Notes: generated from the sequence alone by a model not told the origin. A stretch of DNA of 64,000 nucleotides from Sphingomonas vulcanisoli (GCF_011761305.1 NZ_JAAOZC010000011.1:1-64000), one strand, 5' to 3'; shown: positions 25,243-37,053, counted from the first letter of the stretch. Numbers and translations: made by a program.

Positions 25243-26054
25243 CTAGGCGGCGTGGACAAATTTGAGCCAGTATCTGGCGGCGGCGATATGGATCATGCTG
25301 AGGAAGCTTTCGGCGAGCTGGTCGTAGCGGGTTGCGATGGCGCGGTTGATTTTAAGGCGGCCGAAGAAGCGTTCGATATGATTGCGTTCCTTATAGAGCG
25401 CCCGGTCGTGTTCGATCTTGATCCGGCGGTTTGAACGGCCCGGAATGACGGCCAGGATGTTGCGGCGGTCAAGGTCGGCTCGGATGGCGTCGGCGTCATA
25501 TCCCTTGTCCGCCAGGAGCGCCTTTGGCGCCTTCTCCGGCAGGGCGATCAGCGTGTCATAGGCCTTGCAATCGGCCGCTTCGCCGACTGTCAGGTGGAAG
25601 GCGAGCGGTCGTCCTCTGGCATCAGCCAGACAGTGAAGTTTACTGGTGAACCCGCCCCGCGAGCGGCCAAGAGCGCGTCGATGAGCCCCCCTTTTCCGCC
25701 CGCTGCCGAGACGTGGGCGCGAACGGTGGTGCTATCGATACTGTAATGGTCGCTGTCCGCCATCATCTCGGCCAGCGTGACCGATACGGCCTCCCAGACC
25801 CCGGTTTCGCTCCAGCGCCGAAACCGCCGGTAGACCGTGTTCCAGTTGCCGTATTTGGGCGGCACGTCGCGCCACGGCGTGCCGCAGCGCAGCCGCCAGA
25901 GGATACCGTTGATGATCGAACGATTCTCTTCGGGCGGTCGCCCAGGCCCACGGTTCGCTGCATCAATCGGCAGCAACCCCCTCAAAACACGCCATTCAGC
26001 TTCGCTCAGATCGCCCCGGCTCAAACCCGCCTCCAAAAGGAAGCCTTGAATCAA
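25243..26054 (-). CDS. IS5-family transposase made by programmed -1 frameshift
   Basis: OrfA (26054 down to about 25695) begins MIQGFLLEAGLSRGDLSEAE and carries CGTPWRDVPPKYGNWNTVYR and the first Asp region (DSTTVRAHV). At 25695-25686 the minus strand reads AAAAGGGGGG, a slippery stretch. A -1 shift there gives KGGAHRRALGRSRGGFTSKL, the normal continuation, then LLADKGYDADAIR (second Asp), IPGRSNRRIKIEHDRALYKE and RNHIERFFGRLKINRAIATR (catalytic Glu), ending at a TAG that overlaps the inverted repeat at 25243. Without the shift OrfA reads to a stop at 25590. The shift follows the known habit of this IS group, so I treat it as functional rather than a mutation. Confidence 0.85.
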
Positions 26055-26095
26055 CCACCGAATCTCGCGTCAACCAATTTGTCCACGCCGCCTAG
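25243..26095 (-). mobile_element. Complete IS5-family insertion sequence (IS427-like group)
   Basis: The ends are a near-perfect 20-base inverted repeat: CTAGGCGGCGTGGACAAATT at 25243-25262 and its reverse complement at 26076-26095. CTAG at both outer ends fits the CTAG/TA target preference of IS5-type elements. Between them lies one transposase in two overlapping frames on the minus strand. The element inserted between the older IS5 remnant and the polysaccharide operon, ending 178 bases upstream of the PKS gene. It appears intact and possibly active. Confidence 0.88.
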
Positions 26096-26273
26096 ACTAC
26101 GGTGCTCATCAGCTACAACATAAATCTTATTCTTGTTCCGCGATCGTCGTCGCCTACCGGTCTCCTTCGAAACGAATCTAGCGAAGAAGTCCGGGCGATC
26201 GCATTCTCCCGCCTTGCCCTATTTACGAGGTTCCGATAGCTCTCAACGACTATCGCCTAAGCGGGAGTAAGGG

Positions 26274-29200
26274 GTGGAGTATCGGGTGAATCAATCGCAC
26301 CATAAGTTTCGTGGTTCTGCTGGTGGTGAATATGAGCCGATCGCCATTATTGGCGCCGCCTGCCGCCTGCCTGGCGCTCCCGATCTTGAAAGCTTTTGGC
26401 GGTTGCTGCTCGATGGCGTCGATGCCGTTACCGAAATCCCCGATGCGCGCTGGAACAAGGCGCAGCTTTATCATCCAGAGCGGGGGCAAAAGGGCAAGTC
26501 CTACACTTTCGCCGCGGGTATCATTGATGACGTGAAGAGCTTCGACGCGGGTTTTTTCGGAATGAGTCCGCGCGAAGCGGTACAGACCGACCCGCAGCAG
26601 CGTTTGGCGCTCGAACTGGCGTATGAAGCGCTTGAAGATGCGGGTTTGGATGCCGCCAGTCTGGCGGGCGAGAAGGTTGGCGTTTTCGTCGGCGGATCGT
26701 CTTGGGATTATCTCAATCTCCACGTCGGCGATCCGTCAGTGATTGACGCTTATTCGATGATCGGCGCTACGCTGTGCAGCCTTGCCAACCGTGTTTCCTA
26801 CATCTTCGATTTCCGCGGGCCGAGTTTCACGGTTGATACCGCCTGCTCTTCCTCGGTCGTCGCGCTGCATCAGGCGTGTGAAGGGATTCGCGCGGGGCAG
26901 ATGCCGATGGCGATGGTGGGCGGCATCAGCCTGTTGCTGTCGCCACAGAGCTTCGTCGGCTTCTCGGCTGCCTCGATGCTCAGCCCGCGCGGGCGATGTC
27001 ATGCCTTCGATGCGCGGGCGGATGGCTACGTTCGAGCCGAGGGTGGCGGCTTCATTGTCCTCAAGCCCCTTGGCCAGGCGCTCACGGACGGGGATTCGAT
27101 CCGTGCGGTGATCCGCGGTACGGGCGTGAATTCAGACGGTCACACGACCGGTCTTTCGCTCCCGAATAAGGAAGCGCAGATTGCGCTGCTTGAAGAGGTC
27201 TACGATCGGTTCGGATTGGATCCCGCCGATCTCTGCTATCTGGAGGCGCACGGCACGGGCACCCCCGCCGGTGATCCGATCGAAACGGGTGCACTGGGCG
27301 CGGCCTTAGGGCAGAGGCGTGAGGCCAAACTGCTGATCGGATCGGTCAAGACCAACGTCGGGCATCTGGAGGCCGCCAGCGGCATGGCCGGCCTGATGAA
27401 GGCGCTCTTGGTGGCACAGGGCGGCGTTATACCCGCTTCGCTTCATCTACAGAATCACAACCCTGACATTCCCTTCAACGCACTCAATCTGGAAGTAGTC
27501 CGCACTATGCGGGCGGTGGCGCCCGGCAGCGGGCCGCTGATCGGACTCAACAGCTTCGGCTTCGGCGGCACCAACGCGCATGCCGTGCTGGAATCGCCTC
27601 CATCTCCGCTTTATCCGGCGGATAGGGAGTATACGGGTAAACTGCCGCCCCTCCTGCTTTCGGCGCGGTCCGACGCTGCGTTAAGGACGCTAGCTGCCCA
27701 ATGGCAGGCGATCGTAGAGCACGAACAGGATGATCTGGCCGGTCGTATCCGGTCGGCCGCGCTGCGCCGTCAGCAGTTCGAACGCCGCCTAACTATTCCG
27801 GCCAGCGACGCTGCCGCTCTGAGCAACACACTCGGCACCTTCGTGGTTGAGGGCAGGGATGCGCTGGCCATCACCGATACGGCGGTCACGGGCAAGACCG
27901 CCTTCATCTTTTCCGGTAACGGCGGCCAGTGGGCCGGCATGGCGCAGGATGCCCTGACGCTGAGCCCCAGTTTCGCCGAGGCGCTGGCCGAAGTTGAGGC
28001 GGTGCTGACGCCCGAACTCGGCTGGTCCGTCACGCAAGCCTTGCTAGAACCCGACGCCGAACAGCTCCGCAATACGGCCGTCGCACAGCCCCTGCTCTTC
28101 GCCACTCAGGTCGCGATGGTGATGGCCTTACGCGCGCAGGGCGTCGCCGCCGACTATTGCATGGGGCATAGCGTTGGCGAGGTCGCTGCGGCCTGGGCTT
28201 CCGGCGCACTCGATCTGCAGAGCGCCACTCGCGTGATCGCAGCGCGCAGCCGCAATCAACAGACCCAGCATGGCTCCGGCCGCATGGCGGTGCTGGGTCT
28301 GGGGGCTAAGCAAGCGGCGGCAGTGCTTACGCAACCTCCGCTCAATAACGCGTTGCTCGCGGTAGCCGCCCATAATAGCGCGCAGGGCGTCACGGTCGCG
28401 GGCTCTGCGGAAGCGGTGGATCTGCTGGAGACCGAGGCCAAGGAGCACGGCTGGCGCTTCACCCGGCTCGATCTCGATTATGCCTTTCATAGCCCGCTGA
28501 TGGATCCGATCGCCAGTCAGCTGGCACAGGATCTTGAAGGACTTGAGCCGCAAGACGGCAAAGGCTTCGTCTCGACCGTTACGGGCGATGCACTCAACGG
28601 CGCCAAGCTAGATGCACAGTATTGGTGGCGCAATATCCGCGAGCCCGTCCTCTTCGCCGAAGCGGCGGAAAAACTCGTCGCCAACGGCGTCCGCATTTTC
28701 ATCGAGGTCGGCCCGCATCCCGTAGTGCGCTCCTATCTGGCCGAGGCGCTGCGCGGTGCCGATGCCGATGGCCGCGTGGTACCGACGCTTCAGCGCCGTC
28801 CGGCCCCTTCCGATCCGATCAAGTTGATCGCCGCGCGCTGGCATGCGGCAGGCGGCGATATTCGCGGATCGGCCGATTTTGCCGGGCCGACGAGCCCGCT
28901 CGGTCTGCCTCGCTATCCCTGGCAGCGCGAGGTTTTCTGGCTGCCGCGCACTACCGAAGCTTCGGACTATTTCATCAGGCCTTATGATCATCCGCTGCTC
29001 GGCCTCCGCAGCCATGAGGGCAGCGACGAGTGGCTACAGCATATCGGGCTTGCGCTTCAGCCTTGGCTCGCGGATCATGTCGTAGGCGGCACGGCGGTCG
29101 TCCCGGCCGCGGCGCTAATCGATATGGGCCTCGCCGCCACCCGCGTCAAATTTCCGGGCGCCTCCGCGCTTGAGATGTTCGATGTCGAGATTGGTCGGGC

Positions 29201-32200
29201 TCTGGTGCTGGAGCCGGGAGTAATCCGTGAAACCATGCTGAGGATCGGGTCGCCGCAGGGCGATTTCGAAATCCGGTCGCGCCCGCGCCTCAGCGACGAT
29301 GGCTGGACCGTTCACGTCAAAGGCCGGATCGCCGCTGGCGAAAGCACCATGCCCGCGCGTCCGTTCGACGTGCCGCAGGCGCCGATCGGTCGCTTCGCCA
29401 GCAAAACGCTATATGATCTCGCCAGCGCGATGGGCCTCGATTACGGCCCCGCCTTCCGCGGCGTCACTGATATCGATCTGTTTGGCGACGATCAGGCCAC
29501 GGCGCATCTCCAGAGCCCCGGCCTCATTTCCAGCGGTTTCCTGCTTCCCCCCGATCTGCTCGACGGCGCGCTGCAGGGCCTACTGAGCCTCGCGGCCGAG
29601 CGGCTCGGATCGGGAAGCGGCGTGATGCCGTGGCGTTTTGGCCGCATTCGCCTGTTGAATCCAGAGGGAGGTACGCCGGCGCTGGCTAGATTGCGGCTTA
29701 CGCGGATTGGCCCGCGCTCGGTGCGCGCCGATGTGCTGCTGCTCGACGTTTCCGACACACCGATTGCCGAACTCAGCGATTGCTGGTTCGTCCGGGTTAC
29801 ACTTGCGGGCGGCACCTCCCCGGACGATCTCTTCTTCTACCCGGCAAAAGCGCTGACCGCGTCGGCCACCGATGCAGTTATCGTGATTTCGTCGGAGGAT
29901 TTGCTCGGCCCGAAAGATTTGGACGCAAAACCCAGTGAAGCCGCACTGCTCGCCGATGGATTTGCGGCGATCGCTGCCCTGGAAGCACTACGCACCACCA
30001 CGGACGACCGCACAGTCGAACCGCGAAACACGAAAGCGGCGGCCCGCCCGTTGGTCGAAACGCTGCTCGGCTGGCTGCAGGCCGACGGCATGGCGGAGGG
30101 AAATCGTCTCAGCGACGAGGATCTGCCGTCTGCAAGTGCCATTCTCCAGACCATCCTGGCGGAGCAGCCCGCCGCCATCGCCGAGGTCACTTTGCTGGCG
30201 CAGGCGGCTGCCGAGCTTCCCGCGCTGTTGCGCCAGGGGCCTGAGGCGCGCGGCACGCGCGCCGCGGCGCTACTCGATCAACTGCGATACGATGCGCCGA
30301 GCGCCCGCGCCGCATCCGATGCATTGCTCGCCGCGCTCGATCGGCTGCTGGACGCATGGCCGCAAGAGCGTCCGCTCCGTATTCTGGAACTCGATGCGGC
30401 GCGCGGTGCATTCACGCGCCGCCTGTTGCGGGCGCTCGACGGCCGCGCTTTCTCGATCGCCGCCCTCACTAATGCCGATGATCAACCGGTCTTGGAAGCC
30501 ATGCTGGCAAATGAGCCGGGCACTAGCGCGATCGTAGCGCGGGATCTGGCGGAGGCCGGGCTATTCGATCTGGTGATCGGCCTGCTGCCCGAAGCGCCGC
30601 CCGCCGTGGCCGAAGCCCTTCCTCAAAGCCTCGCCCAAGGCGCGATGCTGTTGCTGGCCGAGGCGTGCCCGAGCCGTTTCTCGTTCCTTGTGAAACCCGA
30701 CGTCGGCGGCGCTCCAACTGACCCGCTGCTCTCGGCGTTCTCTCATCCGCTCCGACACGCACAGCACATCGGGCTGCTGCCGATGGAAATCGTCGCGGCC
30801 ACGGCCAAGGGTACGCCGATTGCCGCAGCAGCCACGATCACGCGGATCCAACTCGTAGGCAACTCCCCCGATATCGCCGCCGCGCTGGAGGCGACAGGGA
30901 TCGCCATCCTCCATTCTACGCGGCAGGAATTCGATGCATCGCCGCTCGATCCAGAAACCCCCGTTCTGATCGCGCTGGATAGCCTGGGGCTATCGCTGCC
31001 CGAACAGCTCGCACTAGTAGCCCGCCTGCCCGAACGGCTGGAAGACGATATGTTCGCCGATGTCACGCTCGTCGTCAGCGCCGGCGTCGAAGCCGCTGCC
31101 ATCATGGGTGTACGCCGGGCGATGGCGAACGAGGCGCCGAATCTGCACTGCCGACTAATAGAAATTGCAGGGAAGATCTCTCCCGAGCGGCTCGCCGCCG
31201 AGCTGCTCCGCTCGGATGCAGAGCAGGAGATTGCGCTTTCTGCTTCGTGCCGTGCCGTTGCGCGCGTCCGCCGCGGCCTACCTCGAAGGCAGCGCCGGAG
31301 CAGAGAGACGCTGCGGCTCGCGATCAGCCGCCCGGGGCTGCTCGACTCCCTGGAATGGGGCGAGGCGACGCCGCGCGAGCCGGGTGCTGGGGAGCTTGCG
31401 ATCCGGGTGGAGGCTTCCGGCCTTAACTTCCGCGACGTGATGTGGGCGATGGGGCTCTTGCCGGACGAGGCTCTTCTGGACGGCTTTGCGGGCGCGACCC
31501 TCGGCCTCGAATGCGCGGGCGTCGTGACGGCGGTGGGCAAGGATGTGGCGGGCTTCACGCCCGGCGATCGCGTCATGGCGTTCGCGCCAGCCTCACTCTC
31601 CACCCATACCGTCACCGCCGCGCACGCGGTAATGCGGATACCCCGCGGCATGGAATTCGCTGCGGCCGCCACGGTGCCGGTGGCCTTCCTGACCGTCGCT
31701 TATGCCGTCGGCCATCTCGGTCGTCTGTCGCGTGACGAGACCATCTTGATCCACGGCGGCGCGGGCGGCGTCGGCCTCGCGGCGATCCAATATGCCAATC
31801 ACCGCGGCGCGCGCGTCTTCGCCACCGCCGGCTCGCCCGCCAAGCGCGCCTTGCTCGAAAGCCTGGGCGTCGATGCCGTGCTCGACAGCCGCAGTCTCGC
31901 ATTTGCCGACGAGGTGATGCAGCTTACCGAAGGCGAAGGCGTTGACATCGTGCTCAACAGCCTTGCCGGCGAAGCCATGCAGCGCAGCCTGGCGCTGGTG
32001 AAGCCTTTCGGGCGTTTCTTGGAGCTTGGTAAGCGTGATTTCTACGAAAATACGCCGATCGGCCTTCGTCCTTTCCGCCACAACGTCACTTATTTCGGGA
32101 TCGACGCCGATCAGCTGCCGCTGAAGCGTCCCGCGCTCGCCGCCGAACTGTTCGCGGAGATCAGCGGGCTGATGGGGGCGGGCGTGTTGCGGCCCCTGCC

Positions 32201-33560
32201 CTATCGCCAGTTCGATTATGCCGATGTCGGAGATGCCTTCCGCCTGATGCAGGTCTCGGGCCATATCGGCAAGATCGTGCTGGCGCCCGGCAAGGCGCTG
32301 CCGGCCAACCAAAGCGCGGCGCCCGATCTCAAGCTGGCGTCGGACGGCGCCTATATCGTGATCGGTGGACTCAATGGCTTCGGCCTCGAGGCGGCGCGCT
32401 GGCTCGCCGGCCGTGGCGGAGGCCAGCTTGCGCTGCTCGGTCGCCGGGGCCAGTCAACGCCCGGTGCAGCGGAGGCGATCGAGGAGCTCAAGGCGCTCGG
32501 TGCCGAAGCCCGCGCCTATGCCGTCGACGTCGCCGACGAAACCGCGCTTGCCGACGCGCTGGACGCGATCCGCGCCGCTCAAGGCGCTATCCGGGGCGTG
32601 GTCCATGCCGCCGTGGCAATGGACGATGCGCTGCTTGCCCAACTCGACGCCGATCGTTTCGCAAGCGCCCTCGCCCCTAAGCTGCAGGGTGCCGAAGCGC
32701 TCGATCGACTTACTAGGGCCGATCCGATCGACCTTTTCCTGCTCTTCTCCTCGGTCACCACGCCGATCGGCAACCCCGGCCAGGGCAATTATGTCGCTGC
32801 CAATGCCGCGATCGAGGCGTTGGCGGTACGGCGCCATACGGAGGGCCTTCCCGCGCTCGCCGTGCAATGGGGCCCAATCAGTGATGCCGGCTATCTGGCA
32901 CGCGAGACAGGCGTGCGCGATCTGCTAAGCCGCCAGCTCGGCAGCGCGCATCTCACCGCCAAGCAGGCGCTCGACGCACTTCCAACGCTGCTCGCCTCCG
33001 GCCTGCCTGTTGCGGGCTATGCCACGGTCCGCTGGGCGACGATCGCGCGCAGCCTGCCGCTGCTCGCCAGCCCGCTCTTCGCCGACATGAAGTTCGCCGC
33101 CGGCGGAGAGGCTACCGAAGTCGATCTACGGGAACTGCTCGCCCATTGCACGCCCGACGAAGCGCGCCAACGGACGACCGCCATGTTAATCGACGAGGTT
33201 GCGCGGATCATGAAGCTCGCCCCCGATCGGATCGATGTGCAGCGCCCGCTGACCGAACTCGGCATGGACAGTCTGATGGCGGTGGAGCTTCGTCTCGCGG
33301 TCGAGCAGCGCTTCGGCGTGACTGTGCCCGTGCTTGCACTGTCCGAAGGTGCGACCCTTTCGGCAATGGCCGGGCGCATCCTTCGCAGCCTGGGCAGCGA
33401 GGAAGACGCGCCATTCAGTGCGACCGATCAGATGATCGAACGTTTGGCTAAACATGAAGGCGTCACTCTGTCCAAGTCATCCTCCCTCGACGGCGCGGGC
33501 GATTCTCAGAATGCTCCAGATCAGCGCGCTTTCGCGGCAGCCGCCGCGGCTTCGCCTTAA
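26274..33560 (+). CDS. Type I polyketide/fatty-acid synthase, KS-AT-DH-(MT remnant)-ER-KR-ACP (RkpA-like)
   Basis: A 2428-residue iterative-type synthase with a full reducing set. KS: residues 21-440, triad Cys191 (DTACSSS), His326 (EAHGTGT), His364 (NVGHLEA). AT: about 540-850, FSGNGGQW, Ser633 (GHSVGEVA), His739 (YAFHS, malonyl-like). DH: 906-1190, His935 in HVVGGTAVVP, Asp1097 in DGALQ. Residues about 1360-1480 resemble a shrunken methyltransferase (RILELDAARGAFTRRLL). ER: about 1690-2000, GGAGGVGLAAI near 1827. KR: about 2025-2220, Ser2160, Tyr2173. ACP: Ser2333 in GMDSLMAVE. There is no thioesterase; the following oxoamine synthase can release the chain by condensing it with an amino acid. 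Size and partner match RkpA of rhizobial K-antigen loci. GTG 26274 has GGGAG upstream; GTG 26286 is an alternative. Confidence 0.92.
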   Translation: MEYRVNQSHHKFRGSAGGEYEPIAIIGAACRLPGAPDLESFWRLLLDGVDAVTEIPDARWNKAQLYHPERGQKGKSYTFAAGIIDDVKSFDAGFFGMSPREAVQTDPQQRLALELAYEALEDAGLDAASLAGEKVGVFVGGSSWDYLNLHVGDPSVIDAYSMIGATLCSLANRVSYIFDFRGPSFTVDTACSSSVVALHQACEGIRAGQMPMAMVGGISLLLSPQSFVGFSAASMLSPRGRCHAFDARADGYVRAEGGGFIVLKPLGQALTDGDSIRAVIRGTGVNSDGHTTGLSLPNKEAQIALLEEVYDRFGLDPADLCYLEAHGTGTPAGDPIETGALGAALGQRREAKLLIGSVKTNVGHLEAASGMAGLMKALLVAQGGVIPASLHLQNHNPDIPFNALNLEVVRTMRAVAPGSGPLIGLNSFGFGGTNAHAVLESPPSPLYPADREYTGKLPPLLLSARSDAALRTLAAQWQAIVEHEQDDLAGRIRSAALRRQQFERRLTIPASDAAALSNTLGTFVVEGRDALAITDTAVTGKTAFIFSGNGGQWAGMAQDALTLSPSFAEALAEVEAVLTPELGWSVTQALLEPDAEQLRNTAVAQPLLFATQVAMVMALRAQGVAADYCMGHSVGEVAAAWASGALDLQSATRVIAARSRNQQTQHGSGRMAVLGLGAKQAAAVLTQPPLNNALLAVAAHNSAQGVTVAGSAEAVDLLETEAKEHGWRFTRLDLDYAFHSPLMDPIASQLAQDLEGLEPQDGKGFVSTVTGDALNGAKLDAQYWWRNIREPVLFAEAAEKLVANGVRIFIEVGPHPVVRSYLAEALRGADADGRVVPTLQRRPAPSDPIKLIAARWHAAGGDIRGSADFAGPTSPLGLPRYPWQREVFWLPRTTEASDYFIRPYDHPLLGLRSHEGSDEWLQHIGLALQPWLADHVVGGTAVVPAAALIDMGLAATRVKFPGASALEMFDVEIGRALVLEPGVIRETMLRIGSPQGDFEIRSRPRLSDDGWTVHVKGRIAAGESTMPARPFDVPQAPIGRFASKTLYDLASAMGLDYGPAFRGVTDIDLFGDDQATAHLQSPGLISSGFLLPPDLLDGALQGLLSLAAERLGSGSGVMPWRFGRIRLLNPEGGTPALARLRLTRIGPRSVRADVLLLDVSDTPIAELSDCWFVRVTLAGGTSPDDLFFYPAKALTASATDAVIVISSEDLLGPKDLDAKPSEAALLADGFAAIAALEALRTTTDDRTVEPRNTKAAARPLVETLLGWLQADGMAEGNRLSDEDLPSASAILQTILAEQPAAIAEVTLLAQAAAELPALLRQGPEARGTRAAALLDQLRYDAPSARAASDALLAALDRLLDAWPQERPLRILELDAARGAFTRRLLRALDGRAFSIAALTNADDQPVLEAMLANEPGTSAIVARDLAEAGLFDLVIGLLPEAPPAVAEALPQSLAQGAMLLLAEACPSRFSFLVKPDVGGAPTDPLLSAFSHPLRHAQHIGLLPMEIVAATAKGTPIAAAATITRIQLVGNSPDIAAALEATGIAILHSTRQEFDASPLDPETPVLIALDSLGLSLPEQLALVARLPERLEDDMFADVTLVVSAGVEAAAIMGVRRAMANEAPNLHCRLIEIAGKISPERLAAELLRSDAEQEIALSASCRAVARVRRGLPRRQRRSRETLRLAISRPGLLDSLEWGEATPREPGAGELAIRVEASGLNFRDVMWAMGLLPDEALLDGFAGATLGLECAGVVTAVGKDVAGFTPGDRVMAFAPASLSTHTVTAAHAVMRIPRGMEFAAAATVPVAFLTVAYAVGHLGRLSRDETILIHGGAGGVGLAAIQYANHRGARVFATAGSPAKRALLESLGVDAVLDSRSLAFADEVMQLTEGEGVDIVLNSLAGEAMQRSLALVKPFGRFLELGKRDFYENTPIGLRPFRHNVTYFGIDADQLPLKRPALAAELFAEISGLMGAGVLRPLPYRQFDYADVGDAFRLMQVSGHIGKIVLAPGKALPANQSAAPDLKLASDGAYIVIGGLNGFGLEAARWLAGRGGGQLALLGRRGQSTPGAAEAIEELKALGAEARAYAVDVADETALADALDAIRAAQGAIRGVVHAAVAMDDALLAQLDADRFASALAPKLQGAEALDRLTRADPIDLFLLFSSVTTPIGNPGQGNYVAANAAIEALAVRRHTEGLPALAVQWGPISDAGYLARETGVRDLLSRQLGSAHLTAKQALDALPTLLASGLPVAGYATVRWATIARSLPLLASPLFADMKFAAGGEATEVDLRELLAHCTPDEARQRTTAMLIDEVARIMKLAPDRIDVQRPLTELGMDSLMAVELRLAVEQRFGVTVPVLALSEGATLSAMAGRILRSLGSEEDAPFSATDQMIERLAKHEGVTLSKSSSLDGAGDSQNAPDQRAFAAAAAASP

Positions 33561-33590
33561 TTACGCCTCGACAAAAATGCATCGCGGTAG

Positions 33591-34943
<1,353 letters not shown>

Positions 34944-34980
34944 GAAAGGTCCGCGCTTTTTCGGAAGCTCGCCTCGAATT

Positions 34981-36195
34981 ATGGCCAGCACCAACGAGTC
35001 TGAAATCGTCTTGGATCTCTCGCGGCTGCTTTCACGCGTTCTCCATGCGACACCCACTGGCGTAGACCGTTGCGAAATGGCCTATGCGCGTGGGCTGTTG
35101 AACCAGAGCGCCGAACGGCTGAGTTTCGCTGCTGTCCACCCGACCGGTCTCTACGGCCGCTTGGAAGGAAATGCTGTTCGGCGCTTTCTTGATGCGACGG
35201 AGGAACGGTGGCACAATCGAGACGTCAGATCGAAAACAGAAGCGCGGAAATTTGCGGCGAAGAATCTGGTGGCATTGTTCCCTCGTAAAATCGCGCGCGA
35301 CAACTCACGATCTAGACCGATTTACGTTCAGGCGTCGCCAAATAACCTTACCCGCCCAAACCTCGTCGCACGCATACTCCGCCAAGAGGATGCGCGTTTC
35401 GTTTGTCTCGTACATGATCTTATACCATTGCAATTTCCCGAGTATGCCCGGGAAGGCGGAGCGGAAGATCATGAAATTCGCGTACGTACGATCGTGCGGC
35501 ATGCTGAAGGCCTGGTTTGCAACTCTCACGCGACCCTTGGCGCTCTGCAGCCATGGTTCGACCGGCTTAATCGCAGCCCAACTGCGGTCGTCGCCAATTT
35601 AGGCACGCATGTTCCAAGTCTTTCGGCTGCTGCAGATCGGAATGGCAGGCCCTATTTCATCTGCATCGGCACCATCGAACCTCGCAAGAATCACCTCTTG
35701 CTTCTCCACCTGTGGCGCAAGATGTCGGAAATGCGGGGGCCTGAAAATATTCCCAAGCTGATCATTGTCGGAAGGCGTGGTTGGGAAAATGAACAAGTGG
35801 TCGATATGCTGGAACGTTGCGTGATCCTGAAGGGGTGTGTCGAAGAATATGGTCGAGCGGGCGACCAAGAGCTCCAATCGTTACTGGCGGGCGCAAGGGC
35901 TTTGCTTATGCCTTCTTTTGCGGAAGGCTACGGCATGCCCGTCAGCGAGGCGATGGCGTTGAACGTGCCGGTCGTGTGCAGCGACCTGCCCGCCTTGCAC
36001 GAGGCGGGCAGCAGCATTCCGCAATATCTGGATCCGCTCGATGGGGCGGCGTGGTTACAAGCAATCGACGATCTGTGCTCGGAAAGGTCCAGTCTCGCGG
36101 CTATCCAGGCGCAGGCGCGGCTATCGTGGTCGCCCCCAGCATGGGACGAACATATCGCCATTCTTCTTAATTTGATCCATAGGCTCCATCCATGA
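34981..36195 (+). CDS. Family GT4 glycosyltransferase
   Basis: The product of about 404 residues has the GT-B fold. The C-terminal half carries the group 1 signature: CIGTIEPRKNHLLLLHLW, KLIIVGRRGWENEQV and MPSFAEGYGMPVSEAMALNV with the two-Glu EX7E motif, then VVCSDLPALHEAG. It probably transfers a hexose or mannose-type residue in the cytoplasm during assembly of the capsule repeat or primer. I selected ATG 34981, just after the oxoamine synthase, because the earlier TTG/ATG region overlaps that gene. Its stop overlaps the start of the KpsM-like gene by four bases. Confidence 0.87.
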   Translation: MASTNESEIVLDLSRLLSRVLHATPTGVDRCEMAYARGLLNQSAERLSFAAVHPTGLYGRLEGNAVRRFLDATEERWHNRDVRSKTEARKFAAKNLVALFPRKIARDNSRSRPIYVQASPNNLTRPNLVARILRQEDARFVCLVHDLIPLQFPEYAREGGAEDHEIRVRTIVRHAEGLVCNSHATLGALQPWFDRLNRSPTAVVANLGTHVPSLSAAADRNGRPYFICIGTIEPRKNHLLLLHLWRKMSEMRGPENIPKLIIVGRRGWENEQVVDMLERCVILKGCVEEYGRAGDQELQSLLAGARALLMPSFAEGYGMPVSEAMALNVPVVCSDLPALHEAGSSIPQYLDPLDGAAWLQAIDDLCSERSSLAAIQAQARLSWSPPAWDEHIAILLNLIHRLHP

Positions 36196-37007
36196 CGGCG
36201 TTCACTCCGACCCAGGTGCCCTCCAGAAACAATCTATGGACGGGCTTCGTCGTCCAGTGTCGTGTGATTGGCGCGCTGATCTTGCGCGAATTGCATACCC
36301 GATACGGTCGCGAGAATATCGGATACCTCTGGCTGGTCGCCGAGCCGATGCTGTTGGCCAGCGTTATCGGATCACTCCATATGACCGGGCACACCGAATA
36401 TGGCAGCGACATTCACCCATTGCCGTTCACCATCGTCGGCTACACGACCTTTATTCAGTTTCGCGGCATCGTGAACCGCAGCGAAGGCGCGGTCGAAGCA
36501 AATGCGCCGCTGCTGTACCATCGAATGGTTTCGATCTTCGATATCGTGATGTCTCGCGCCTTGATCGAAGCAGCGGGATGTCTGATCGCTTATCTTCTAT
36601 TAATGACGTTCTTGATCGGCATAGGATTGGCCAATTTCCCGGCTCGCCCGATATATTACATGCTCGCCCTCTTGTTCATGTTTTGGGTTTCGCTGATCCA
36701 CTCCCTGATCATTGCTGCCATCTCTCACGAGAATCGAACAGTTGGACGCCTAGTTCACCCTTATACGTATTTTATGATTCCGCTCTCGGGAGCTTTTTTT
36801 CAGATGTCGTGGATATCCGAACCATATCGAAGTTGGCTTGGATGGTTCCCGCTCACTCATATTCTGGAAATGGCTCGATATGGCCAGTTTCACTCTGCCA
36901 ACCTCAAGTATGTGAATATCGGCTATCTAACCGCGGTCTGTCTTGTCGGCACATGGGTTGGACTTACGGCCGTGAAGCTTCTTCGAAATAGGATACATTT
37001 GTCGTGA
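36192..37007 (+). CDS. ABC-2 type polysaccharide export permease, KpsM-like
   Basis: The 271-residue product is an ABC-2 permease with about six membrane helices (for example AAGCLIAYLLLMTFLIGIGL and YYMLALLFMFWVSLIHSLI) and the amphipathic entry GALILRELHTRYGRENIGYL typical of KpsM/RfbA/Wzm. The late motif PLSGAFFQMSWISEPYRSWL and LTHILEMARYGQFHS match the KpsM branch. It would move the lipid-linked polymer across the inner membrane. KpsM normally works with the ATPase KpsT, for which no gene is found in this window. It overlaps the GT4 gene by four bases and is followed after 46 bases by a KpsE-like gene. Confidence 0.88.
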   Translation: MTAFTPTQVPSRNNLWTGFVVQCRVIGALILRELHTRYGRENIGYLWLVAEPMLLASVIGSLHMTGHTEYGSDIHPLPFTIVGYTTFIQFRGIVNRSEGAVEANAPLLYHRMVSIFDIVMSRALIEAAGCLIAYLLLMTFLIGIGLANFPARPIYYMLALLFMFWVSLIHSLIIAAISHENRTVGRLVHPYTYFMIPLSGAFFQMSWISEPYRSWLGWFPLTHILEMARYGQFHSANLKYVNIGYLTAVCLVGTWVGLTAVKLLRNRIHLS

Positions 37008-37053
37008 TCGGGACTCCTGAACAACCCCAGCTATCCTTCGGAGCAACGACGCG

